Below are positions 48,723 through 60,525 of a DNA stretch of 64,000 nucleotides, in pieces. Made by a program: the position numbers and the translations under genes. The notes below the pieces were generated by a model that ran no database searches, was not told the origin of the DNA, and was given only the letters and a program-made list of their open reading frames with translations. Origin of the DNA: Bactericera cockerelli (taxonomy: Eukaryota > Arthropoda > Insecta > Hemiptera > Triozidae); NCBI GenBank assembly GCA_024516035.1, contig CM044960.1, positions 20,600,668 through 20,664,667 on the forward strand, in the 5' to 3' direction. Position 1 is the first letter of the stretch; every line of letters begins with the position of its first letter.

Positions 48723-51700
48723 TGGAAATTCATTAATAAACTACTTCAAAAAACTGGAGGTTCTTCAAATGATTGTTTATAGTAAAGTTGTACCATTAAA
48801 ATACGCAAGGGCCAATAGCTTTTGAGAGCAACATGAAATATAGATTATAGATCTTCAGGAATGGATCGGATCATATTAAATTTTAGATAGTACATCCTTT
48901 ATAAGTATGACAAACATCACCAAAAAACTAAGTATATGTAATAAATCACATAAATTAAGATTGCAGAGAAACATCTTCATTAGAATGAGGACAAATATAA
49001 TTTACCTCCATTGATGAAATAGTTTATTATTGATTGACTTATGCAGAAGACTAGGAACCCTAGACATTTACAGAAGAAATGATACAATGAGGAATGAGGT
49101 CGCTCCCAACAAGAACAATATGTATTTACATACATATCTCACTCTCAGTCCTCTCTTGTTAACAAGCCCACCATCTGGTACGAAACTTAAGTGTTTGTCT
49201 CACTGCCAACAGTCACACAAAGCTAAGGCTCAGATTTTCTCATGAAGATTATGGTGAAGAAACAAATTGATAGAATTTTTATTTAAAATCTTCAACATAT
49301 CTCATGCTTAAGTGACTAATAAGTAAGAGTCACTCTGGGACTGTGGACTTGGTTAAGTTCGTTATAGTTGTGATTCAAAATGTTGTGAGCTCCCACGGGT
49401 CAGTCAAGTGAATGAATTGCTGGAACTGACGGAATTACAACCGTGTCCTGTCCAAAGAACATACCTTAAACTTAAGGTGGTGAACTTACTTTAACTTCGT
49501 CTTTACTTGATGAAATTTAGAGTCAAGCATAGTCCTAGGCTCCTCGGACTAAAAGACGTTTATTACAAACGTTGATGTCAAAAAATACCAAAGAATGAAG
49601 GGTAAAATAACTTTAAGTTGATCGAAGAAGAATAAAAATCATCTCGTTTCAGAAATGGTACTGAAAGCTCAGCTCGATATTGCCGGAATTCGATTTAGAG
49701 ATTCTAGAGGAGCAAAATTTTACGAGAGCAAGTAACTGCAAAACATTTCTAAGAGCATGCAACTCCAGATCCACAAGCGCTTATAGATTTTATCCCGTTC
49801 TTCTAATAGTGTTACGTGCCAAACTTTATGACTGTAAGTGTAATTATAAGGTTCTCTGACAATAAAGTAAAGAAAAAGGACGTTAAATGTCAATATCAAT
49901 AGGACCTTTTATCGTGAACTCGTAAAAGAAGACAATTTATTTTTGCGATACTTGATGCAAATGTCAAGAGAACCTAATTACTTTAACATATAACTCCCCA
50001 GCTCTAGATATCTCCAGCAAAAGAATTCATGTTATCGAAACGAAAAAGAACCAAACCCAAATAACTTAAGAAGAAGAAATATGTATAAAATGATAAACAA
50101 GCAAAGATAAAAATTCTACAAGTCTGTCGTCCTTTTTTTCGCTCTGTCTTAAAACAAGAAACGAAATCAAGATTAAAATAAATAATTGAATAAATTAAAA
50201 AAAAAGAAATAGGTAAAAAAAAGTGAAAATATTAACCTGAGCGAGCCCTTGGGAAAGGTTGTCCTCGGCTACAGCATGTTTTTAAATTTTTGAGACACCA
50301 TAAAGTAATTACCTATTATTTTACCTTTATGTGGTTAATATATTTCCAGCATGAGTTAATTTCAAATCTTCATTAAATTACGTTTGAAGTTAGGCAGCGA
50401 AACCAAACCACAAAATATTTTGTAAATATTAGACTGGAAATCAATTCAAAATACTTTAGCAGATAGTTTAAATAGGTTGAGCAAAATCTTGGGTGGAAAG
50501 TCATGATGTGGAATAAATTCATTACTACTAGGGAGGAATCTACCATTTTTCTTCCATATATATAAAAAAAAAAACATTTTTCACATCCTGTTGCCATGTG
50601 CATCCCCGACAGCCCGCTATCATATGGGAGGCTTAACTAGAGAGAACATACTGGAGCATTATCATACAGAACTCTATCAACAAACAATAAATGTAAAATA
50701 ATACAAGAGATCAACAATTAGAGATACAATTTCATCCCAGATTAATGCACTCTGCCATTGTGTAGCAAACCTTGGAGAGAAAATGCAGTTGTGTATTGTG
50801 TGCAATCCCTCACACATAGGCAAAGGTACGCTTTGAAACCGAGAGCAAGAAAACATCACAAATTATGAGATAATGGATAATATTGGATAATGGGGAGCTT
50901 ATTTGAAGAGGTGTACCCATCTAATCTGTATGTGCATTGTGATGCAATGCTGAGAGACATCAGGAGAAGATATTTCTTGCAACAGAGGAACTTCCAACTG
51001 CAGAGCTGTTAATATTTTAGAAAGAAATCTAATCCTGTGTCTTGTACCTACTACCTACCGTCATACATGTGTCTAATTTGTCAGAATCTCGTCTGATCAC
51101 ATGATACCACAAGATAGCTTGGATAGAAAAACGTGACCAGGACCTCTGTATTTCCTATTTATTTTAATAGTATTGCTCATTGGACCGATATTCAGTTCAA
51201 ATTTAAATATTAATTAAATTACACGGAGGAAAATAGAATAAAATTAGGCTATGATGATAATTAATAATAAAAACAACAAGGAACAAGCTACATGAATGTT
51301 CATTAAATTGTAGCAAATTATTAAAATAATCAAGAATTAGACGTCAAATTTAATTAACACGAGTAATAATGGTGGGTGTTGCCTATAGAGTGTAGCCTAG
51401 TAACATGGTGGTAAGTAAATCGGTGATCCAGGTTATAATATTGAATACAAACATACCTCGAGGTATGAACATGCCTAAAATGACTTGTTACATTATGTCT
51501 TATTTGTTTGTTACCGAGTTTTTACATAAGCTACTATTTTTGCAATTTGTTTTTGGACAGTCCAAATGAAAACACATATTCATCCATAAGCCATTAAATC
51601 TTAGAACCAGCATGTTTCCTATGAAGGTAAGCTGAAATGAAAATTACATTGTATCCTCAAGAGGACGACTATCTAAAAGATAAGTAATCTTCATCACCAC

Positions 51701-52644
51701 CAAGTATAGAAGAAAAACCGTACAACGCAAAGGTTACATTCAGGAATTGGAAGTTAATGGAAAAATAATCATTCTATTTCTGTTTTTCAAGAATTTCATT
51801 TGTGTCATGTTTGAACTAGATCTACAAGGAGGAGCACGCTGACCCTCTCTCATTCAGGAAATAATTGGAACTGAGAATCTGACCAATTTGTAACGGTCCT
51901 ATGAGACAATACATCATAGGGAGATGGTCAGTTATTTTTCACCTGGAGTATATTCTACGATCTCAAGCGGTGTAAGCAATGTATCGTGAGGGTAGATAAT
52001 TCATAATTTCAGAAAGAGAAGTACAACAAGCAAAGGTACAGGAAAAACATTTGTTAATGAAAGCACAGGTGAGCTATTTCCCAGCATAATTCATAAATCA
52101 CATGATGATTCACGTGAGAATATGAAATGCATCATCGCAGCTTGCTGGTCCATAGTGTCTGACATGACGCTCCAATTATCGAGTGTACTTTATTTTATTT
52201 CACAGAATATTGCAATGCTGTACATTTATTAAGGGTACACTCACCTTCAAAAGATACGCGAATTATTGGGATGCTTTGATCCTACAATTCAGACCAAATA
52301 AAGTGCAGAGTAACTGTTTTGTATTGTAAAGGAACAAGTCAGATGGCTCTCAGGTGCTCAACACTATTGTATAATTTTGTTATAGTATACGATGTAAAAC
52401 TCAAAACAGTTAGTCTGCGTCAATATTCAATGCATGAAAATTTATATAAAACATGACTGAAATGTGTTTCAATTTTCATAGCAAACACCTCGACCGAGTT
52501 GTGAGGTACGCCTGATCCCGATACAAAGAGACATGGAATTTTTTCTGAATTATGCAAAGCTTCTATGAAATAGGACTTCTTCTTACAATCCGAATAAAAC
52601 AAAATGCTAAGTGCAAATGTGGAATCATGTAGGAAAGCTGTTTT
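48723..52644. other. AT-rich non-coding stretch, no gene recognised
   Basis: Short frames on both strands (49030, 50373, 50677, 52420) are unsupported. No repeat family from elsewhere in the window was recognised here. Confidence 0.5.
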
Positions 52645-53081
52645 GAACCACACAGACAGTAGAAAAATCATTACATATTTGAATTTGAACCATACAGTAG
52701 AAAACTCATGATTTAAATTTGAACCACACAGACAGTAGAAAACTCATAATTTGAATTTGAACCACACAAGCAGTAGAAAAATCATTATTTGAATTTGAAC
52801 CATACAGTAGAAAACTCATGATTTGAATTTGAACCACACAGACAGTAGAAAACTTATAATTTGAATATGAACCACACAGACAGTAGAAAACTCATGACTT
52901 GAATTTGAACCATACAGTAGAAAACTCATGATTTGAATTTCAACCACACAGACAGTAAAAAACTCATGACTTGAATTTGAACCACACAGACAGTAGAAAA
53001 CTCATGATTTGAATTTGAACCATACAGTAGAAAACTCATGACTTGAATTTGAACCACACAGACAGTAGAAAACTCATGATG
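52645..53081. repeat. Higher-order minisatellite, 38+38+34 bp
   Basis: Twelve monomers start with 'gaacca'. Long ones (38 bp) carry 'gaaccacacagacagtag'; short ones (34 bp) lack four bases and read 'gaaccatacagtag'. Short monomers start at 52687, 52797, 52907 and 53017, exactly 110 bp apart, so the repeating block is long-long-short. Confidence 0.95.
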
Positions 53082-54529
53082 GATTTTCTTGATGTAGAGA
53101 GGAAGACATTAAGCATGTCTTGAGAACGGGAATATAATTCACTCTCAACAAAATGGCATTGGATAGAAGACCGGAAACGTAACAAAGTTATTACCTACGA
53201 GTACGTTGTCTATTGTCTTGCTAGTAATCCTCATCCTCAAACACCTGGTCGGATGAGCCCCCTCCAATCTTCAATGGAGTACGTAAGAAGTAAGTATTTC
53301 ATAAACTCCGATTCCTAACTCCACCCTAATGAAACTTGAATGAAGATTTCTGCCATAGTTTTCATGAATTACATCGTTTCAGTTTTCCTAACTAAGGTTT
53401 TCCAGAAGAAAAAAGTATACAGCATCACTGAAATCTCTAATGTATTATACATTTTTTTGGTAAAAAAAACAACTGTTTTTAAATGTTCTGATTCTTAGAT
53501 GTAAACAAAGCCACGAGAAGGACTGTGGATTGAAATGAGGATAAAAATCAGGATAATTTACAGTCATGTATTTGCAAATCTTCACTACCCCCTCGCATGA
53601 TGTCTCTCCTAATACTGGCTAATAGCAAATTGTAATACAAAAAAAAAAAAAACAATCAAACAGAATACGGCCATAACAGACTACTTTTAAATAAGAAGAT
53701 TTTTTTGTCCGGAAAATTTCTTCCACTTGAGAATAGGACAGCTTGATTGCAAATATAGGACTCGTATCATAATACATAGGACAGAATTGGTTATCAGGTT
53801 ATCAAGAAAAATCTACCAAATGATAAAAATAAAGTTTTTAGACTGGTTGTATAAATTATTTTATAAAAAACTATCCTTAGAGAAATGTATTTTCTTTTTC
53901 CACGGGACAGCTTCGAGAGAGAAAAATCGGGGAGCAGCCTTCCTGCACAAGACGCATGCACTGCACAAGAGGGAGGAGTTAATTCTACATAGAACTATAT
54001 ACATAAATTCCCCACTCAAACCAAGCAAGATACAAGAATATACATGGGGATTTATATTATGTATCTCTTTGATAGCACTGGAAGAAGAAACTAAAACCAG
54101 TATGTGAGATTATCTTGGAGCAAGTTAATATTATTCAGCCATTGTATTGTGCACAACTATTAATATATTATTCTTTTTAAATAATAAATAAAGAGACATA
54201 TAGATTGTATATTTTAGCTACGGACATTATTTATTTACTTTTACAGTAAAAAGTTGTTTGAATTTTTTGTGTTAAAGAAACTGGATTTTTATTTACAAAT
54301 AAAATCGGAAGAAATGGTGAACTTTTTTATTTATATTTCTTTCTTTTTTTAAACTTTTAACTCCTTAAATGAATAAAATATTTTTTTAATAATTTAGAAA
54401 TATTCTTTCAAACATTTAATTTTAATAAAGACAATTGTTACCATTTTGGAATAAAAGAGACAATGAAGACAATATCATAGATTTTGAAATATTTTTAGTG
54501 AAGAAAAAATCAAAAAAAAAAAAAATACC
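53082..54529. other. Non-coding stretch 5' of mab-21 copy 1
   Basis: The 126-residue plus frame at 53727-54107 is AT-driven and unrecognised. An A-run lies at 54513-54525, immediately before the mab-21 start. No promoter can be assigned. Confidence 0.5.
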
Positions 54530-55630
54530 ATGTTGGTTCCTCCTGAAGTTATTACAACACAAAGCAAGGCACTATACCAGTTGGAAAGCTACTATCAGGA
54601 TCAGGTCCAGCTGAGGAAATCTATAACTTTCAAAGGAATCCGGGAGGTGTGTCGCGTGGTGCAGGATGTGCTCAAGGAGGTGGAGATGCAGGAGCCCAGG
54701 TTCATTCTCGTCCCTTACAGAGAACCATGGCAAGTATGAGGGCCTCAGTGTTATATCCCCGACCGAGTTCGAGACCGTCCTCTACTTGAATCAGATGGGG
54801 GTATTCAATTTTGTAGACGATGGCTCTGTCCCTGGCTGCGCTGTCCTTAAGCTGAGCGACGGCAGAAAGAGAAGCATGTCTCTGTGGGTGGAGTTCATCA
54901 CTGCCAGCGGTTATCTCTCAGCTAGGAAGATTCGCTCCAGATTCCAAACCTCGTGGCCCAGGCCTGTGATAAGTGTGAGTACCGGGAGAGTGTGAAGATG
55001 ATTGCTGACACCACGGAGGTGAAGCTCAGGATACTGGGCAAGTACGTGGTTCAGATCACACCCGCATTCAAATGTGGAGGGGTGTGGCCTCGCTCCGCCT
55101 CGCACTGGCCCTCCCCGACATTGCCTGGCCCCACCCCAGCCTCGTGGCAGACATCAAGGCGGAGGGCTTCGATCTGGTTGTCCAAGGAAACCCTCAACAT
55201 CACAGGCAAGCAGTCTGCACTGGAGGGGGATGCGTGGGGTGATGTCCTTCTTAGAAGTGGAGAAGCGGTTGCTGTTCGGAGGCTGTCGAAGAAAAATGTC
55301 TGAGCGTGTTGAAGACCTTACGAAATCGACACTTGGATCTACCAGGAGACCCTATCACCAACTATTGCATGAAAACTCTTCTCCTGTACGAGTGTGAGAA
55401 GCATCCGAATGAGTATGAGTGGGGCGAGCATTCTGTGGGAGATAGAATCAGTGGCATATTCTTACAGCTAATATCGTGCTTGCAATGTAAAAGATGTCCA
55501 AAACTACTTTGTTCCCCAGTTAGATTTATTCAGAGGTAAAACAGTAGGCTCGTTGGAAAATGCTGCCAAACAAGTGTGGAGGCTGACTCGGGAGCTTCTG
55601 ACAAACTCCAACGCTTTGGATAAACTCTAG
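54530..55630 (+). pseudogene. mab-21: mab-21 copy 1, intronless, with multiple single-base frame changes
   Basis: Mab-21 proteins are nucleotidyltransferase-fold (cGAS-like) developmental regulators acting in eye and neural patterning; most lack shown catalysis. The start MLVPPEV matches insect orthologues. Conserved blocks follow in order across shifting frames: REVCRVVQDVLKEVE, TEFETVLYLNQMGVFNFVDD, CAVLKLSDGRKRSMSLWVEF, ITASGYLSARKIRSRFQT, CDKCEYRESVKMIADTTEVK, TLLLYECEKHPNE, LQLISCLQCKRC, NAAKQVWRLTRELLTN, and a stop at 55628-55630. One-base changes lie near 54703, 54950, 55109, 55184, 55229, 55294 and 55505, several in homopolymers. Codons between them remain conserved, so either a recent pseudogene or a gene with assembly errors. 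It runs antisense to the BEACH gene. Confidence 0.9.
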
Positions 55631-57452
55631 AACCTATTAACCTCAACCTGGTTCTTCATAGAACAAGTTTTATAATGGACTATTTTCTTGATCTCCATGA
55701 TTTTTCCTACATTATATCACATTTATATTCCATGTCATAAAAAGAACAGAATTACATCTTCAATAGATCATAGTTTTTATTTTGTACGTATATTTTACTA
55801 TTACTGTTGTAAAAATAGCAAAATTAGTGGATGTGCCTCTACTACTGTCTCCTTCAGCTCTTACTTCACTTACCGCTGTTATTGAAATTCATGCGATATT
55901 TTCCAGGTTGTGGAAATATTGCTTTAGAAACTGATTTTCCTTCTTATTGCACCAGAAAGACATTTTGGAGGCTGGAGTGGAATAATTTGTACAACAGACA
56001 GAACAGTAAAGATTTACCACTATCCTATCTGAGTCTATGTGAATTTTTTAGGTTCAAGAAACTTGTAAATAATCATTCCTGAAATCTTGTATAATAGGTA
56101 TATGCTGTGCATATGTAAATAAAAATGTATATTATGTTTTTTTGTTGTAAAATAAAATTAGTTGATTATTCTTTTGGTTGTAAATGTTTGTTACCCATTA
56201 ATTAAATTTTTGTTGTCCTAAATATAAATCTGTATTCCGACTAAAACATTATTTCAAAGAATTATATTCGTATTGTTCATTTATTCCATAGACAATTTCT
56301 TGTGGTTCGACTAAGAAGCTGTGGCAATATACCTCCTAGCTTAAAGACTCTGAGCTATTGAAAAGAATTTATACTTATAGGAAAAGAATTTTTCAACTAA
56401 CTTATTCTTAACACAATCACATCACATATTACTATTATAAGTATAACTAATATAAGCAGAAGCATCTCGCAGTGTAGTAATTGTAGTATACTAATGTCAT
56501 AAGTAAGAAGGTAAAAAAAACAGATCAAGTATCATTTCTAAGAAATCGAGCTTCAAAGTGTTTTAAACGATTCTTTAACATTACATTGGTTTTTATGATA
56601 TCATAAAAATGAAGAATTGACACAAGTTTTGTTTTAAGTGCTTGAGAATTTCTTTCGTACAGTTTTTGATTTCTTAATCAGAATTATTATTTGACCGCGG
56701 TCCATTAAAAACTAACTTGGGCAATGGGCATGTTGGTCAAAGTTACTGAAACTCTTTTCCTAGAGAAGGTATGGGTCATCAGCATTTGAGGTTTAGTGGT
56801 AAGGCCCCATTACACTAAAAGATACATAGTCATAGATGCTGAAATACAGCTTTGCAATCGGCTCACTTAAAGCCATAGGTATTATTAGATATTATGTTAT
56901 TGACAACATTTCAATGATGATGTTGTTCTACATTAAGATAAAATCTGAGTTTATGAAGTTATTTGAAATTGCAAAGTTGTACACATATACATTGTACAAT
57001 GTACAATTGTACATATAGTGTTATAAGATGTAACTTGAAAATTTATACCCACGGCGTTTCCACTGAATCTTTTGCGACATCTCACAAACGGACTGTGTTG
57101 TGCAAATACTTTGTATATAATCTTGAAGCCTCTTTCAATGTGAAGGGTTGATTACGTTTTAAAGAAAGTCTATATGTGATCACAAAAATATCTTCTACAT
57201 TCTGTGTCACAATTTGAAATAGTTGGTCATAAAATCAATAATTAGATAGACTAAAAGATTGCTGAATTATTAAAGATTCATCTAAGTACAAACACAATGT
57301 GTAATTTTGTATGTACATTATGAGGTACGAGATCACCTTTCAGACAAATAAGACAGGCTGAATCTTTAATAGGATAGATTGATTTTCCCAAATAATAAAT
57401 CAATAGTTAATTTGGAGGGACTAGGTTTGATGTACATTTGTTTTTTTGAAGC
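55631..57452. other. Non-coding stretch 3' of mab-21 copy 1
   Basis: Candidate poly(A) signal AATAAA at 56118-56123. Otherwise AT-rich, with unsupported small frames at 55688-56082 and 56836-57151. A palindromic 'tgtacaattgtaca' lies near 57000. Confidence 0.5.
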
Positions 57453-57742
57453 TTAAATAAAAACCTTCATTCGACTCATGTGCAACTTGTTAGATGTGAT
57501 GTGCTGGTACCCCGTCATCTCCAGCACGACTATCTCAGCATTCTCCTCGTCAGATATTTTTGACGCTTCAGCAGAAACAATGCGAGCGTTAATAAAATTG
57601 TTGTCACTCGAGGTGAAACCAGTTGGCGATTTTTTGTCTCTTCCAGAAGAATGCAATATTTGCACATTGTTTCTGCGCGACTTAAACTAGCCTTGGACTC
57701 GTTAAACCAGTTCCTGAGGATTTTTTTCTTTGCCTCAATCAA
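57453..57742 (-). pseudogene. Possible unrecognised coding fragment with a frame change
   Basis: Two overlapping minus frames have composition more coding-like than the surroundings: one has KKILRNWFNESKASLSRAET at its start, the other SAEASKISDEENAEIVVLEM towards its end. A single frame change would join them into about 95 residues. I do not recognise the family and see no trusted splice borders. It could be a worn retrocopy or part of a repeat. Confidence 0.25.
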
Positions 57743-58075
57743 TAAATGTGAAGAAGTTTACAGTTTGACATCACCATTAAATCTGATACCGTCATTACTA
57801 TTCGCCCGCGGAAAAAGTAGAAAAGAATAAATTGATTCGAGATTTATGATTGAGAGAATACGGTGACATGAGAAGGCATGAATCATATTTCATTATTGTA
57901 AATCATGTCCTTGGAGATCTATTAAGAGACTTGAAATGGTTGATGTGGAATTGCATTGAAAGAAAAAGTTGTCCACTTATTTTGTGTAAGTAGCATTTCA
58001 AGTATTGGTTTTGGCCACATAAGAACTGAATATCCACACCAGGAGAACCTCCAAATGAAGTTGTTGTTGTTTTTG

Positions 58076-58322
58076 TAACCAGCTTGGCTGCAGCTGGAGG
58101 GTAGTGATGGTCCTCAGCCAACTTAGGTTAAAAAGTTGGCTCGTCAAGAAAACACATATTTCTATCAACCATCCTGAGATCTTGGGATTTTTCTGTATAA
58201 GCTATTAAACCCTTGGGAAACAACAGATACCCTGGCTTGTTAAGGTTGGCTAATCTGTTTTCTGTTTGTAGTCCTGTAGTGAGACATTGGTCTTCTCCCT
58301 GTTTAACGTCCCCCAGCCAGTT
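58076..58322. repeat. Interspersed repeat 'taaccagcttggct', copy 2
   Basis: Matches 23805-24012 in several blocks ('gtaaccagcttggctgcagc', 'gtagtgatggtcct', 'cttgttaaggttggctaatc', 'gagacattggtc'). The 65-residue minus frame here is part of the repeat. Confidence 0.65.
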
Positions 58323-59194
58323 CAAATGAAGTGGCTAAGTACACTTTTTCTGCAAGATACTATATGATTCTTATAGTCCATAATTTATTTTAGTGCTTCT
58401 TAGTTGACATAGGATTTGACTTTTCGCTCCTGTTATTTGTCTCTTTTAAAGATATGAAGGGCTTCAAAAGAGTAATACTAGCACTATAAACTCCCGCACA
58501 ATACCCGTATAGCTAGTTACTAGAGCCAAAGTTTCTGAAACCATTCCACAAGCATGTTCACTGTACGCATGAGTGAAATTATAGATGTTTTCCAAGTCAG
58601 AGTAAACCTTGCGGAACGATTTTGTTAAGGAGAAGAAAAAATACAACAAACAGATCTGAGAGAGTTTGTCACAAAATAAATTATTGTTCATTGCAAAAGT
58701 TTTTTCTCCGTCTGATGGGGAATACATAGACATGAGTTTAGTGTTTAATGCAGAAGAAACACATAGCCGCCAGAACATAAATAATGCAGCAGAGTGAGAG
58801 GAAGAAGTAACAAAATGGGCGTATGGCTAGAGTTCAACATAAAGCTGTATGAGGCGGAGTCTAAAATCAATGATATCGCGAAAGGGGAATGAAGCCACCG
58901 CAAGGATGTGAACTGAACCCGGCAGTGCTCAGTGCTAGTAGTGAAGAAATTATACTCGGGGTGTCGCGCGTTATCAAACCCAACTGTCAATCAGACAGGA
59001 AAATAACAATGGAAGAAGTGAATTTTTGTGTAAAAGAAAATAATAATATTACATTATTTTCATTATAAAAACAGTTACTTGCGAATTAGAATTGACGTTA
59101 AAATAAACAGTTACGACTTTTTCTCTTTAAAATTTCCCTTGATATAAATAAACCTAGTGATTTTGTTTTGGTTGTTTGTTATAAAGCATTAAAA
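58323..59194. promoter_or_regulatory. Region upstream of mab-21 copy 2 with a TATA-like box
   Basis: TATAAATA at 59143-59150 lies 45 bp before the start codon. That spacing would give a very short leader, so its use as a promoter is uncertain. The minus frames at 58464-58990 are unsupported. Confidence 0.3.
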
Positions 59195-60291
59195 ATGTTG
59201 GTGCCGTCAGATATGATGGCTGCTCAGTCCAAGATCCTGTACCAATTGAATAAGTACTCAGGCGAGCGTGTGCAAGCGAGGAAGGCGAGCATTGCCAAGA
59301 CCATCCGGGAGGTGTGCAAGGTGGTGCAGGATGTGTTGAGGGAGGTGGAGGTGCAGGAGCCGAGTTCATCTCGTCCCTCACGGAGTGCAACGGCAGGTTT
59401 GAGGGATTAGACGTTATAACGCCAACAGAATTCGAAGTCGTTCTCTATCTGAATCAGATGGGAGAGCTAAACTTTGTGGATGATGGCTCACTTCCCGGCT
59501 GCGCTGTCCTTAAGCTGAGCGACGGCAGAAAGAGAAGTATGTCACTGTGGGTGGAGTTCATTACTGCTAGCGGTTATCTCTCAGCTAGAAAGATGAGGTC
59601 TCGCTTCCAAACCCTTGTCGCCCAGGCCTGTGATAAATGCGCTTACAGAGATAGTGTGAAGATGATCGCTGACACTACGGAGGTGAAGCTCAGGATACGA
59701 GAACGTTATATTGTCCAGATCACACCATCCTTCAAGTGCGGCGGCATCTGGCCGCGCTCGGCAGGTCATTGGCCTCTGCCGCAGATCCCCTGGCCGCACC
59801 CCAACCTGGTGGTCGAGACCAAGACTGAAGGGTGTGACCTCTTGTCCAAGGAGTGTGCGGCCATGCAGGGGAAGCAGTCAGCAATGGAGGGCGATGCCTG
59901 GGTCATGTCGTTCACTGATGTGGAGAGCAAACTGCTCATTGGTGGCTGTAGGAAGAAGTGCCTCAGTATACTGAAAACTCTGCGAGATAGACATCTAGAG
60001 TTACCAGGAAATCCAGTGACTAACTATCACATGAAGACACTTCTCCTGTACGAGTGTGAGAAACACCCCAACGAGCTGGAATGGGATGAGTCTTGTCTGG
60101 GCGACAGGATCAATGGCATTCTCCTTCAGCTGATATCTTGTCTACAGTGCAGGAGATGTCCTCATTACTTCTTGCCACATCTAGATCTGTTCAAAGGAAA
60201 ATCACCGAGTGCTTTAGAAAATGCTGCCAAGCAAGTGTGGCGATTAACTCGGGAGCTGCTAACGAATTCCAGAGCTCTGGATAAGCTCTAG
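59195..60291 (+). CDS. mab-21: mab-21 copy 2, intronless, with one single-base deletion
   Basis: Encodes an almost complete Mab-21 protein of about 366 residues, close to the roughly 360 of the family, in one exon as is usual for mab-21. Start MLVPSDMMAAQSK, then IAKTIREVCKVVQDVLREVE. A base is missing near 59362 (an expected Arg codon AGG is AG), after which a frame of more than 300 codons is open to the stop at 60289-60291. It includes CAVLKLSDGRKRSMSLWVEF, QTLVAQACDKCAYRDSVKMI, GGCRKKCLSILKTLRDRHLE, LQLISCLQCRRCPHYFLPH and NAAKQVWRLTRELLTN. The second Met at 59213 lines up with the start of vertebrate MAB21L proteins. With only one lesion, a consensus error is a real alternative to a broken gene. 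Candidate AATAAA at 60520-60525. Confidence 0.93.
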
Positions 60292-60525
60292 TTCCTGTTA
60301 AACCCTTCAGTATACTGTCTCTTGTCAAGTGACATCATGGTTGTGATATTTTCATATTTTAGGTTTTATTTTATTCTATCTCACACAATTTTGTTTAAAT
60401 GTGCGTCAAGACACTAAACTTCTAAATTAAATTGTTTCCTTTTTATCATAGTTCTCATTAAATCTAACAGATTCAAGTGTACAGCATATAGTATTTGTAA
60501 TTATAGTCATGTTATTTTTAATAAA

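Noticed and set aside
52645..53081. CRISPR-like array
   Set aside because: Units are contiguous without unique spacers, and the context is a eukaryotic genome.
53220..53290. Short minus-strand exon with an acidic stretch (QVFEDEDY)
   Set aside because: No good donor, the frame stops at once, and I cannot match it to the neurobeachin region expected there.
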